Shown in pieces: positions 23,244 through 34,832 of a stretch of 62,265 bases of DNA; within the stretch, counting starts at the first letter, position 1, and each line of letters begins with the position of its first letter. The notes under the pieces are model-generated. The model worked only from the letters and a program-made list of their open reading frames with translations. It made no database searches and was not told the DNA's origin. Source of the stretch: Thozetella sp. PMI_491 (lineage: Eukaryota; Ascomycota; Sordariomycetes; Chaetosphaeriales; Chaetosphaeriaceae); NCBI GenBank assembly GCA_021432635.1, contig MU270064.1, forward strand, positions 438,814-501,078, written 5' to 3'. The position numbers were made by a program, and so were the translations under genes.

Positions 23244-24381
23244 CTGGCACGATGCCGCGAGACTGTACTAATTTAAAACAAAATCTTTTTTTTTTCTAGT
23301 ACGGGGCCGAACGAATTGGGCGTCTTGATTTATCTTCAGCCGGAAAGAATACAAACCAGTCTTTAAACTTGAGTAGTGCTACTCAATCCCAGTCTTTACC
23401 GAGGTATGTGGTAGCTTTTACCACTATGCAGGCATAAAGGCTGCAATGCAAATAGCAGGCTGCTATGTGCCGAACCATGAGTAGACAATAAGAAGTGGGA
23501 AGCCCCTCCACGGCTTACTAGCCCGAACTATATTGCCCCTGCTTATGCCTGGTAGAGCCGGCGCTCAGCTACTAGCCCTTCCCCAGCCTTTTTTGTGGCA
23601 CTTTCTATCCCTGAGGTGCTATAAAATTGATCCTCAAGTTGTGACCTTTCTTGATAATGTGACGGCCCGGAGGGAAATGCAATTGGCTCAATGACTCCCC
23701 TGAGGACTCAGACAGCTGGCGAAAAATAGAGTATAGCTGGAGTCATGGTTCTTGAAAGTTCTACTTTTGTTGACTGACCGGTGGAGATGATAGGCAGTAA
23801 GTGGTTTGGCTACGGCTATTGTCAGCCTTACTTTGATCTTCTCGAACTTTTCGATAGGTCAGTTTGACAACCAGCATTATGATCTGTTGCAGTTGTGTTG
23901 GTTCCCATCTCGAATCGTCGCAGACGCTCATTTCAGCGAACCAATACCGATGCCTATCGCAACATCTATGGGGAACACAGCGGTCCGATCTTGGAACCAC
24001 AGGAGTGCATGGAGCGCGACCAGATAGTTGCCTCGAGCTTATCACATACCCTCTAGACAATAATCTGCGTAGAATAGCCCCCAAGATGGGGGCCTTTAAT
24101 CCTAACTGGCTCAACACAATGTACATGCGCCGACCAAGCCATTGCCGGCAGCTCCAGCAGTGATTCGGGTCACACAACACTACCTCGCTACCAAGAGACA
24201 AAGTCGAATTGGGCTTCAGTACTTCTGATTACATGCATATTGCTCCAGGCGAACCATGGTAAATAAAAGGAGCTGCACAACCCCCTCATTTATTACCCCA
24301 TGCCAGCGAAGACTGTTCCGTGTGTCTCTTCTCGTTACCGTCCAGATCCCCACTGCATTTACGTGTCTCCAAGTGACGACT
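23244..24381. other. Intergenic, no gene recognised
   Basis: Follows the DUF1996 gene and includes the P450 promoter. A poly-T run lies at about 23286-23297. No homologous coding signal was found on either strand. Confidence 0.4.
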
Positions 24382-26150
24382 ATGGGTCTAATCGATATTT
24401 TTTACGATATTCGCTGGCATTTGACCCTCGCAGCCGCGGTAGCCTATGGCTGGGTCAAGATTCAAGCGTATTACCGGCTTCGGGCATTCAAAGGCCCTTT
24501 CAGCACCGGCTGGCTGGAGTTATGGCACATTCGCGCGCTGCTTAGCCTCGATTCACATTTGCGGTACAAGGAGGCGTGCGATAAGTATGGTACGTCGATT
24601 TACTGGCCGGATATCCTGAGCTGGGAGTAACCAACAACGCTTTGTATAGGACCTATCGTTCGGGTCGGCCCGAACGACCTGATGACGTCCTCGCTTGACC
24701 TATTGACCCACATGAGCTCCGTGCGTTCAGAGTACACACGCACCCCTTGGTATTATATAGCTGGACGGCACCAACACGGAAAAGATAATCTTTTCAGCGA
24801 GATCAATGAAGAAAGACATAAGCGACGAAGACAGCAAATGGCTCCTGGGGTAGGTATGGATCCTGTCCGCTGCGTCACGTCGGGAGGCACCGCTAAGGAC
24901 TTCGTAACGAAAAGTATTCGGGCAAAGAGAACCCCTGGCTTGAAGTATCAATCGATACTCACGTCAGAGAGCTCATCCACTTGATCCGAACCAAGTATCT
25001 CTCGACAGAAACCCTAGCCAAACCCGTGGATATGGCCAAGAAGCTCCAGTACCTCACCCTAGACGTGATAAGTGAGATTAGCTTCGGCGAGCCGTTTGGT
25101 GACCTGCGAAATGATGCTGACGTCAACGGGTACATTGAATCCACCGAAGCTGCCTTCGGAATTGCCGCACCAGCCGTGTCGCTTGGCCTAGTACAGGTCT
25201 TACACTTTGTAACCATGGTCTGGGGTCTAGTCCAACCTGAGGTATACCAGAACGGCTTCGGATGGATGATAGCAAACGCCCGGGCACTCATCAAGAAACG
25301 TCTCAATGAGGGTGTGGAGAAACACACTGACATGCTAGCATCCTTCGTCCGTCACGGCCTGAACGAAGAAGAACTGGTCACTGAGTCGACTCTCCAGATC
25401 GTCGCTGGCTCTGACACTACGGTGACTTCTATTCGCGGGATCATACTATACCTCATGTCCCATCCTCGCGTCTACGCAAAGCTACAGGCCGAGGTCGACG
25501 CCGCCGTCCGGGATGGATCGGCTCCACCATCCCCAGCCAGCATATCAGACGCAGCAGCGAGGAAGCTCCCGTACCTGCAAGCCGTGATCAAAGAAGGGAT
25601 TCGTATCCATCCCCCAGTGACTGACGAGGTGCCAAAGAAAGTCCCCGCCGGCGGTGACACGGTCGTGGTGGAAGGCGAAAGCTTCTTCCTTCCAGGTGGC
25701 ACCAATGTCGCTTACGCCGTTTGGGCGCTCCACCGAAGCAAGGATCTGTTTGGTGAAGACGCTGAACTGTTCCGTCCCGAGCGCTGGCTTGTCGAGAAGG
25801 ATGAAGAGAAGTTGTCCCGCATGAACCGCGCCCATGACATCATGTTTGGCTACGGCAAGTACCAGTGCTTAGGGAGGCCAATCGCTATCATGGAAATTGG
25901 CAAGACCATCTTTGAGGTGAGTTCCATTAGTTAGACTGTGGAATATGCCCATCTTGTTCATACACGCTCTCATACATGCTCATTACGATTCTTTGACCGA
26001 GGAAAAAGCTTACACCAACCGCAGTTGTTACGCAACTTCAACCTATGCCTTGCAAACCCTGAGAAGCCCTGGGTCGATGAGAACTATATTGGGATTTTCA
26101 TGCAGCGTCATCTCTGGGTTTTGGTGACAGAGCGCCACGATTCAGTGTAG
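24382..26150 (+). CDS. Cytochrome P450 monooxygenase, pisatin-demethylase-like
   Basis: Microsomal haem-thiolate monooxygenase. Four exons (24382-24589, 24650-24849, 24915-25916, 26025-26150), all in phase, give 511 aa. An N-terminal membrane anchor (WHLTLAAAVAYGWVKIQAYY) precedes a hinge AFKGPFSTGW and YGPIVRVGPNDL. Catalytic elements: I-helix AGSDTT, K-helix EGIR, the PERW motif in FRPERWL, and the haem loop FGYGKYQCLG with axial Cys454. The hinge and N-terminal block resemble the CYP57/pisatin-demethylase group from memory; subfamily and substrate are not assignable. I placed the start at 24382 because the upstream in-frame Met precedes a region without P450 features. No secondary-metabolite backbone gene is nearby. 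Confidence 0.92.
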
Positions 26151-27197
26151 AGAGAGGTCTCTAGAATTGCAAGTTATGTCAAAACGTGGCGATATAGGAC
26201 TACCTAGCTCATCTCTTCTCTCTCTCTGTCGTTTTACTTCTACGCGATGTTTTTAGTGGGTTGAATTACAAGCGAGGAAATGATTTGCTAAGCCGGTGTC
26301 TATAATCTCGTACAAAATTATCAAGACAGTAGATACTGGTACAATGAAGATGATTTCGTGGCTCGAGTGCTTTAGGTAAGGTACTAAATTTATTTTTGAC
26401 CCTCCTATAACTACGGTGACCGTAATTGGGTACCTCAGACAATCTGGCCCCGACTGTTGGTGCTGACAGGCTCGATGTCGCCAGGATATTGGAGCTGCGT
26501 TAGATATTTTGTTAATTTCACATTGATTGGGAAAGATTGTTGATATCGTGGTTCTTCAGATTAGCCACATGGATCTCGTAGGAACTACAAGTCTCCGTTA
26601 CAGCGTACTCTATCGAATTGCGAATACGATATTTCCTCGCTCGGATGGCTGTTGGGCTGGATATCACGTGCGGCGTAGCAAAGATAACAAAGAAATATGA
26701 CAGGGTAAGGAGACAAAATGCACGAGGTTAGGCACCGAAACTGCAACAATGGGTCAAAAGTTCCTCGTACTGTTGGTCGCAGCTCGTAAGTGCTTAGTCT
26801 GGGGGGGGAGCTAGGCAAACATCGGTCCATAAGTTCGATTCCTTCGGTGCGTATGTGGTTTTGGGGCTTAGAACTGTCGGACACGACAGCAGTACATATT
26901 TGACCAATTACTTGGCATGCCAAGCCAATCAAGGTCCAACTGGGCAAGGTGGAAGCATTTTCGGGTTGGGAGATGGTATGCAATGGAGAATTCAGCCCTC
27001 CAGCAATTACGACGCACAACGCTAAGTCAATAGTACCATGCAGATCTCTTGGATGTACGCTACAAATCATGACCGAGCCAGCATTTCAATGCCCAAGTTC
27101 GTTACCAACTACCTATAATTATATACGTTCCAGCACAAAGTACTCCACAACAGCTGTCTGTCTATCACTGGCCCAGATTGGAACCGAGTTTGCAACT
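26151..27197. other. Intergenic, no gene recognised
   Basis: Includes the promoter of the peroxidase gene. The frame upstream of its ATG is open to about 26949 but lacks family features, so it is treated as leader. A CT-rich run lies at about 26214-26227. Confidence 0.4.
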
Positions 27198-29129
27198 ATG
27201 TCTTCTCTTCGAGCCACCGTACTTGCTTTCGTGCTTGCTAGCACATGGGCGTTTGCTGTGTCCGACTATGTCTGGCCCAACGAACAAAGCGATGAGTTAG
27301 AAAATATTCTCTACGAGCAATCTAATGGTTTGGCTAGCGAGGTGGCCAACTGTGCAGGCGCGGGGAATTTTGGGAGCGGAACGAGCTTTGGGGCAGAATG
27401 GTTGCGGAATGCCTATCATGATATGGCTACAGCTGACATCGATGCTGGGACAGGAGGTCTTGACGCCTCTATCGTCTTCGAGACGAGCAGGCCAGAGAAC
27501 GTCGGCAACGCATTTGCCGAAACACTCGGAAGCTTAGGGGTGGTGCAATCAACTAGGGCTTCTGTGGCAGACTTATTCGCAGTTGGTGCCATTTTGGCAG
27601 TAGGAGCATGCTCGAACGGCACAATTCGTATCCCGATGCGCCCGGGACGAGTTGACGCCAGTGGTCCTGGTCCTTCCGGTGTTCCTCAGCCTCACGAGGA
27701 TCTCGCATCACACACTGCTAGTTTCAAGAGGCAGGGTTTCAACACTCAAGAAATGATCGCTCTCGTAGCCTGTGGACATAGTATCGGCGGTGTTCACGGC
27801 GTTGACTTTCCGGAAATCGTCCCATTTGTCAAGAATAACAATACAGTGAGTTAACTCTCCATACTATATACCTTCCTTATCCCTCTCAACCTCCCCTTTA
27901 TTTCTCAGGTATAATCTTGATAGCTAATATACCGCTCCTAGCTTGATCAACAAACCGTGAGTTTTGATGCAACACCAAACAATTTCGACAACAGCGTGCA
28001 AGTCAAAGCCTCCCAATCGGCCATATTTACGCATTTCAACGACTAATGACATTCTTATTATCATTTAGTGCAGGGCAATTCGTTGCAAATATCTCCCAGA
28101 ATCCACTCGCATTTGGAGACAACGTAACTACGCGCTCCGACTTCCGCATCTTCAACGCTGACGGTGGGGAAATGATCGGTAACATGGCGGCGTCCAGCGA
28201 TTTCTTCCGTGCCACTTGCTCCAGCCTGCTTGAGCGCATGATAAATACAGTACCAAGAGGTGTGGTATTAGGAGATGTCATCGAGCCGATTCTGGTGAAA
28301 CCAAAAGAGTTAATCATAGAAATTGGCACCAATGGCAGCATGACAGTTTGGGGAGAATTACGAGTACGTCCATTTCTTCGCTGCTAGTCGTTAGAAAGAC
28401 TGAGAGCTAATAATTAATTTAGATTGCCGACACCATCGTCCCCTCCTCTGACAGCCAAGTCTTAATCCACCTTTTGCCGCGGTCCGAGGAGCCGTGCTCG
28501 GCCACCCAGCCTTGCCCAGTGGTTAAAGCAACCAAGATTGCGTTCGTGTCTCGGTGTCTTTACCCTAACTGCGGCCCTAACTGGGGATTCTACACCTTCT
28601 CTACAGTTATCCCTATCTCGCAAGGGATTTCTTCCTTCACGGTTGAGATATCTGACAGCACTACGAACACATCGGCGATGTACGACAACAGCGGCCACAG
28701 GTTCCCTTTGCCCGATATGCTTCAACCCCAAATTAAAAGGTCATCAGTTATCAGCTCTACCTCTTCCATCATTCTAAATTTAACTGTTGCTGTAAGCAAA
28801 TTCTAGTCTCATGGAAACCTTTCAAAGGCTCTAGGAAAGCTAACCAGTCGTTCTGATCATAGGTCTTAAATGCCGAGCGGTTCACCGATGTTACACTCGT
28901 AGTGCCAGAGCCTGTACAAAATGGCGCGCCGATCAACACATACGTTACCGTAACGACCCCAATGACGCCATCAAAACCAATCTTTGGAAGCAATTACACA
29001 TTATATACGGCGGTGTATAATACGCCTGGATTTCAATTTCATCCTTACGATATTATCGCCACCGGACCTGGCATATCACTCGCTAATAAATTCAACGCAT
29101 GGTCCAATATTTTCAACCCGCCGATTTAG
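27198..29129 (+). CDS. Secreted class-II-like haem peroxidase with long C-terminal extension
   Basis: Plant/fungal/bacterial-type haem peroxidase. Five exons (27198-27845, 27942-27997, 28069-28363, 28423-28791, 28863-29129) give 544 aa. A signal peptide covers about 1-20. The distal pocket is EWLRNAYHDMAT (Arg70, His74) and the proximal His194 lies in ACGHSIGGVH. ADLFAVGAILAVGACSNGTIRIPMRPGR between them is the family's central helix block. Residues after about 330 have no catalytic signature and are rich in Thr, Ser and Val, a secreted extension found on some fungal members. The second intron uses a GC-AG pair. It is preceded on the same strand by the P450, but expression appears independent (1 kb gap). 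Confidence 0.85.
27998..28068 (+). other. GC-AG intron in the peroxidase gene
   Basis: The donor is GT|GCAAGT and the acceptor CATTTAG, with a good branch site GACTAATGA at about 28041-28049. No GT donor at this place keeps the frame. With GC-AG, codon GT|T joins FDNSV to AGQFVANIS and all later exons stay in phase. Confidence 0.7.
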
Positions 29130-30268
29130 TCACTAGTTCGCCGCCATTGGTGGAAATATCCCTACAAAAGAAGGATTCTATGCTTCAGAAATATGGTGAT
29201 GGACTCTCTTCCTTCAAAGGGCCAATACTGGTTTGTAAAGAGATATCTTTGGTTCGGGAAGGGTAGTAGCAATTATACTGGAATGCGTCACCTTCATCCT
29301 TAGAAGTGTTGACTTGCCAATAGTATATCCTTCGATCTCAACGATAGCAAATTGACTAGAATTCTTCCAATGTTTGAGATTTCTATATAGAAATATCAAG
29401 ATAACCACGTAACTTATTTATGTCCCAGAATCCGAACAAAAAGCGATGGCTATCGATGGCAAAACGCGAGAAGTGCATTTACACGAGCTCCAGAGCCGAC
29501 AATACGTCACATTGCCCGACCTGGTCCTAAGCACACCACTTTTACGGCAGGAATCGGAAGCGGTAATGTGCCTTGTTCACTCGAAAAATAAGAAATGATC
29601 AGATAGTGCATGGCTTTACCACGTCCAGACCTCTGCTCTTCTTTGCCGCCTACTCAGCTCGGTCTCTGGGGTCGTTGCTTCCGAAGGGCATATGCCAATC
29701 AGCCCAATGCATCACAATTTTGTCATACGTTCATACTATGCTTACATTTTGGCTACCAATGTCTTGGTAAATGCCTTGGTAGCTTTCCTGCGCAGTGATT
29801 GTCGTGCAGCACTAGGTCACGTTGCATTTATCATCGCTAAGCTGTCGAAGTTCTGGGGATGTAAACTGGTGTCTCTATGAGGTATTCTGGATAAATCAAA
29901 AGCTCCAGCGGCTATGGAAATGAAACTGCAGACGAAGGACAGTGTATCATATTGAGTGAGGGAACTCGATGCAGTACGCGTTACGACAAGAGTTATTCTC
30001 GGTAGTCAACCTAGATTGTCGGCCTCGACCCGACTCGTAAACTGTATCCATAGCGCCAAGACTAACGTCCTTGGCATCTTGGGCACTATCGGCGAATTTT
30101 TTGGTTTTGGCAGGCGACCGTTACCATTTACATTATCACCCAATCAGGAACTCTAGGACCAGTTTATCTGCTGGTAGTAGGCGCAAGCTGGAGGGGTGTG
30201 GAAGAAGTTCCAAGGCTAGTCTGTTCGGCTTACCTACCGAATGAATACCCAAAGCTAACATCTGGCAG
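29130..30268. other. Intergenic, possible decayed sequence
   Basis: No intact gene. A short open stretch at about 29446-29570 (MAIDGKTREV...) is not recognised. The last 60 bp contain a branch-site/acceptor-like GCTAAC...CAG that leads into the OPT pseudogene. Confidence 0.35.
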
Positions 30269-31442
30269 GCAGCTCGAGGCTACCGTCGAAGAGATCCTCG
30301 AAGCACGAGACCATGCCTGAACCCTGAGCCTCGAACAAGCTCGCCAAGTAAAACCACTCATATGGGTGGCAGTATTGATACGGACTAACTCGGTCTATAT
30401 AGTTGATAGAGCAAATTACCGATACACATGTGTCAGATCCTAACTTCCCGCAAAGCGCCCTGGCGAGAATCCAGGGATTTTTAGCCAACGAAGATCACTT
30501 CGAGAACCCAGAAGCTCACACCCGCGAGATCAGTGAGGTGAAAGTACAGCTCTCCCTCCTGACGACGAACTCACCCTATGCCGAAGTCCATGCCGTCGTC
30601 CGACCGACTGATGACCCGAATCTTCCTGTATCAACTGTACGGGCGTGGGTCATCGGCATGTTCTTTGTCGTGCTGTGCGCGTTTGTCAACCAGCTTTTTA
30701 TGGTGCGACAGCCGAATATCTCGTTGGATGCTTCAGTCATCCAACTATTCGCCTGCCCGTCGGCAAGGCTGCTGAGCGATTCCTCCCAGATTGGGGCATC
30801 ACGCTCTTCGGGGTCCGTCACAGCCTGAACCCCGGGCCGTTCAACTTCAAGGAGCACATGCTGATGTCCATTTTGGCGAGCGTTGGAAAGGTGTTGCCTA
30901 GCTCTCGGTACAACAGTATGCGACTTTGTTCCTTAAAAGTGGTTGACTGTAACACAAGCTAACAAGGCCGCAGTATTCACGCAATGGATGGATCTTGACT
31001 AAGAATACCCCGACTACGCACTGGTCGCGAAGGCTGCACCCTGTGATCCTACTCTCGGGCGCCCACGCGTGGTCACCGGTATGTCTCACGGTTGATGAGC
31101 GGCTGTCCTCCCTTCATGGGCGAACTGAGCTAACTTAACGACAATTGACAGTACAACATTGCCTACTAGTGGCCTGCCATCATCCCGGCCTAGATCTCCT
31201 GGAGCTATCTCCGCAAGCGGTATCTGGCCTTCTGGTCCAAGTTTAACTACATCCTCTCAGCAGCCTTTTCATCAGCCATCGCCATCGCTGCTGTCATTAT
31301 CTTCTGCGCTGTGTCGTACAACGGCTATGATATTAACTAGTGGGGCAACAATGCCGACAGCGGGTGTGAGACAACGCCATGCACGAGGCTTAAACTCAGC
31401 AAAGGTGAATACTCTGGGCCGAGGGTAGGCACGTTCGCGTAA
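30269..31442 (+). pseudogene. Decayed OPT-family oligopeptide transporter
   Basis: Remains of an Isp4-like oligopeptide transporter. N-terminal parts: LEATVEEILEARDHA, an in-frame TGA at 30318, then an intron and FPQSALARIQGFLANEDHF, SPYAEVHAVV, DDPNLPVSTVRAWVIGMFF. A frameshift near 30751-30757 moves the reading to LPVGKAAERF and GITLFGVRHSLNPGPF. After about 30890 the homology stops; some 400-500 residues of the usual 750-plus are missing. The C-terminus resumes at about 31155 in one frame: LRKRYLAFWSKFNYILSAAF and CETTPCTRLKL to a natural stop at 31440. Three TAG codons (31167, 31191, 31338) interrupt it; two or all three sit where Trp is expected. Clearly non-functional. Confidence 0.85.
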
Positions 31443-32077
31443 TGGAACAAACCTCTGGTGGCTAAGGTCTTATTACTTGAGGCTGCGGCACAGAGAACGG
31501 TGACTGAAGTGTCACCAACGACTCTGTTATTCCGCTGCTGATGAGTTCCTCGCTGCGGCCGAAACAAACTTCGAGCATTGCCCCAGCGCGCGGTCGAGAG
31601 CCCGTTCTCAAGTGACAGTGGGTAAACTCAGGTACCATACCCTAGGGCACATAGTGGCTATGATAGACAAAGACACCGAAGCTACTTGCAACTCTCCCCA
31701 CCATGAGCCCTTTGCTATAGGTACAGAGGTACGTTCAATGTGAATGCTTCCAGGTAACTTTACTATTGCTAAGATACTCTCTCTGTCTGTGGAAGCCCTA
31801 GATATTGGATAAGATAGTATTAGATAGTCCGCTAAGAAATTGGAATTTCTGACGGATGAAGTTTGGCTAGTAGTATCCTTCCGCTCGTCTGCGGCTCTGT
31901 GAATTTTCCTAGGCGATACATACACAGAATCACACGCTACTGGTCAGTCACCAGCCCCTAGCGTCGGTACCCATTTTACTCAACAGAGATGATGAGCAGT
32001 CTCAAAGCATCTGTACCACATGCTTTTTCAGTCATTTTCGAATAACTAGAGCGGCACGTGTGTACATGCTCTTGGAA
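31443..32077. other. Intergenic, no gene recognised
   Basis: Sequence between the OPT relic and the 3' end of the maleylacetoacetate isomerase gene. No coding or RNA signal seen. Confidence 0.4.
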
Positions 32078-32770
32078 CTATTCGGCCGCCGCCCTCAGGG
32101 CATCAGGCGTGTCCGGCTGGTGCTTCCAATCGGCCTGGGCTACCTCTGGGAGATTTTTGAAAGCTTCGTATACCTTTTTCAGCTCAGGGAATTGATTCAG
32201 GTCAATGCCCCATCGTAGGGCACCCTCCACCGCCGGAGCTAAAACCACATCCGCCAGCGTTATACTGTCCCCGACTGCATGCTTTCCCTGGCTATTCTTT
32301 ACAACAGCGTCGAATGCCCGAAGGCCCGGGACCATCTGCTCATTGCACCATGCCTTTGACTCGATCCCGACCATCTCTAACCTCTTTAGAACACAGAGGT
32401 TGGTCTTGGGCTGGACGTCGACTGCTAGGATGTTCACTAAATCCCGAACCTGAGCCCTGCGAACGGGCTGATCCAATGGCGGGAGGAGAGGGGTGAGATC
32501 TGGGAATGCCTCCTCAAGGAACTCGAGAATGGCAACTGACTGATGGATAATAGCTTTGGAGCCATCGGCGTACCGAACCACCAGCGTAGGAACCGTGCCC
32601 GACGGGTTGACGTCCGAGACGTACGAAGCTGCGCTCTGTTCATTTTTTAGGAGATTGACGTATTCATATTTGAGCTCTATGCCCTTGAGGGCCGCAGCTG
32701 TACGGACTCGCGCCGAGCATGAAGAGCGGAAGTAGGTGTACAGCGTGAGCTCAGCGCCTTGGGAAGCCAT
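32078..32770 (-). CDS. maiA: Maleylacetoacetate (maleylpyruvate) isomerase, zeta-class GST
   Basis: Glutathione-dependent cis-trans isomerase of the homogentisate route; the same fold serves in the gentisate route. Single exon, 230 aa, the usual length. The thioredoxin-like half has TYFRSSCSARVR, with the SSCS glutathione-activating motif typical of zeta GSTs, then NPSGTVPTLVV (cis-Pro) and HQSVAILEFLEE. The helical half has DLVNILAVDVQPKTNLCVL, SITLADVVLAP and FPELKKVYEAF. It is divergent from the fumarylacetoacetase gene and shares a 677-bp promoter with it, which strongly supports joint function. Cytosolic; no targeting signal. Confidence 0.93.
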   Translation of the reverse strand: MASQGAELTLYTYFRSSCSARVRTAAALKGIELKYEYVNLLKNEQSAASYVSDVNPSGTVPTLVVRYADGSKAIIHQSVAILEFLEEAFPDLTPLLPPLDQPVRRAQVRDLVNILAVDVQPKTNLCVLKRLEMVGIESKAWCNEQMVPGLRAFDAVVKNSQGKHAVGDSITLADVVLAPAVEGALRWGIDLNQFPELKKVYEAFKNLPEVAQADWKHQPDTPDALRAAAE

Positions 32771-33447
32771 ATTGTAATCCGGAGATAGCAGGTGCCTTGC
32801 TTGATAGAACCCACATCTCTATTAAAACGCGGGGGCGGGAAGCTAGCCGTTCAATAAATAGAAAACAACGTCATTTACTCACTTACACCACGAGACAGGT
32901 GTGTGCATGGACTGTGCTGAAACTCGTCTACTCTCGGTCTAAAAGCCCTCCAGACCCTCGGGAGGAGCTTGGTGCGGGCATCATTCCGTACGGCTGAGAC
33001 TACCCCAATTGGATTCCGCACTAGCGGGGAAGCCCCGTGCGGGCGCCGTCCACGGAATCCGGAATCGCGGGTCATGCGGCGCAAATTCAGGTACCTTGGT
33101 GAGGGGCAGCACCTCACCTTGCAGACCACAAGGCCGTCGGAATGCCGGAATGCCACGGCTTCGGGTAACGACGGCACACCCTTCGAAGCTTGACTAGGAG
33201 GACCTGACCAGTAGAGGCAGATTCTACTCCTGCCGTCGCATTTGCCTTTGGGGGGCTGATTCGTTGCCGATGCCTCAAATACTCGATCCTGCCCCTTTCC
33301 CTCCTATCATTCCTATAGCCAAAACGGCGAGGGAAAAAAAAAAAGCCAGTCAACTAGTCAAATCGAAAGTGTCCAAGTCTCCTGCCTTGTGTTGTGCGGC
33401 GCTGTAACATACCTTACGGTTTACTGTGGCCCTTACAAGACTTGACC
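32771..33447. promoter_or_regulatory. Divergent maiA-fahA promoter with CGGAAT repeats
   Basis: Six copies of the hexamer CGGAAT or its complement ATTCCG lie at 32983-32988 (inverted), 33013-33018 (inverted), 33053-33058, 33060-33065, 33138-33143 and 33146-33151. Two pairs are spaced 7 and 8 bp start to start. CGG-type half-sites are typical of Zn2Cys6 activators. A poly-A run at about 33333-33343 is near the fahA start. Confidence 0.6.
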
Positions 33448-34832
33448 ATGGCCGATGAATCGTGGCTTGACATCCCTGGGGGGAGTGACTTCAGCCTTAG
33501 CAATCTCCCTTTCGGCATCATCAGTTACGAGGGCGCCACGAATCCTCGGCCAGCGGTCGCGATAGGGGATCATGCGTTGGATCTACAAGTCTTTGCGGCC
33601 GGTGGGGGATTCGCAAGTCTCCCAGATATACTGCCTCATCTATCAGTTTTCCAAGAGCCAACCCTAAATGCTTTCGCCGAGCTCGGGCGGTCACTGCATC
33701 AGAAGACTAGAGAACATATTCGTCTGCTTCTCTTGAAAGACACGTCGATACCAAGCGTACTGCGGGACAATAACTTGCGACACAGCAGCTTGATTGCGCT
33801 GTCCAAAATACAAACACACCTTCCTATGCGCATTGGCGACTACACAGACTTCTACGTCGGAAAGCACCATGCCTACAACGTCGGCGTGCTGTTTCGCGGG
33901 CCTGCCAATGCTCTCCAGCCAAACTACACCCACCTACCCGTCGGCTATCACGGCCGAGCCTCCTCCATCGTCGTGTCTGGAACCCCAGTCCGGCGACCCT
34001 GGGGCCAGATCCTAGACGAGAACAAGGCTCCTATCTATCACCCCAGCAAGCGGCTCGACATTGAGCTAGAGCTCGGCGCATTCATTTGCAAGGGCAATAC
34101 TATGGGTTCTCCAGTGCCCGTGTCGCGGGCAGAGGACTACATTTTTGGCTACGTCCTGCTCAACGATTGGTCTGCGCGAGACATCCAAGCATGGGAATAC
34201 GTCCCTCTTGGACCGTTTAACTCCAAGAACTTCGCTAGCACGATCAGCGCATGGGTTGTCCTTGCTGATGCACTTGAGCCATTCCGGGCTGAGGGTATTG
34301 CGAACGAGAGTGAGCTACAACCGTACCTCAAGACCGAGACTACCAAAGCAATGTTTGATATCAATTTGGAGGTTAGCATTCGTGGTAAGCATCCCGTAAT
34401 TCACTACCCACTATGCTACAGTATGTATCGACAATCCTCACGGCAGCCGCTGACTAGCTCTTCTCATTTGTAGCATCGACATCATCGGAAGCATCTGTTA
34501 TTACGCGCTCTAACGCTCGATACCTTCTCTGGTCGTTCCCTCAGATGGTTGCACACCACACAGTAGGCGGCTGCCCCTTGAATAGCGGAGATCTCCTCGG
34601 CTCTGGCACCATCAGCGGGCCCGACGCAGGAACGCAAGGCAGCTTGCTTGAGCTGACAGAAGGAGGAAGCAAGAGCATTGAGATTCCTGGCGGCAGCAGG
34701 AAATTCTTGCAGGATGGCGATGAGGTCGTGATCAGAGGGTGGTGCGTCAACGAGAAGGGGGAGAGAGTTGGGTTCGGTGAGGCCAAGGGCCAGATTCTCG
34801 AGCCTTGGGCCAACGGGCTTGCGCCTGAGTAA
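33448..34832 (+). CDS. fahA: Fumarylacetoacetase
   Basis: Hydrolyses fumarylacetoacetate to fumarate and acetoacetate, the end of tyrosine/homogentisate breakdown. Exons 33448-34384 and 34474-34832 (GTAAGC donor, TTTGTAG acceptor) give 431 aa, a normal length. The N-terminal SH3-like domain starts SWLDIPGGSDFSLSNLPFG. The catalytic domain has DYTDFY and HHAYNVG with the catalytic His, LPVGYHGRASSIVVSGTP, LDIELELGAFI, LLNDWSARDIQAWEYVPLGPF and MVAHHTVGGCPLNSGDLLGSGTISGP. Metal-site acidic residues (Asp in DYTDF, Glu in ELELG, Asp in NDWSARD) are retained. A paralogue acting on fumarylpyruvate-like substrates cannot be excluded because no dioxygenase is adjacent. Confidence 0.93.

Noticed and set aside
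19799..31442. Secondary-metabolite gene cluster around the P450
   Set aside because: No polyketide synthase, peptide synthetase, terpene cyclase or cluster regulator is present.
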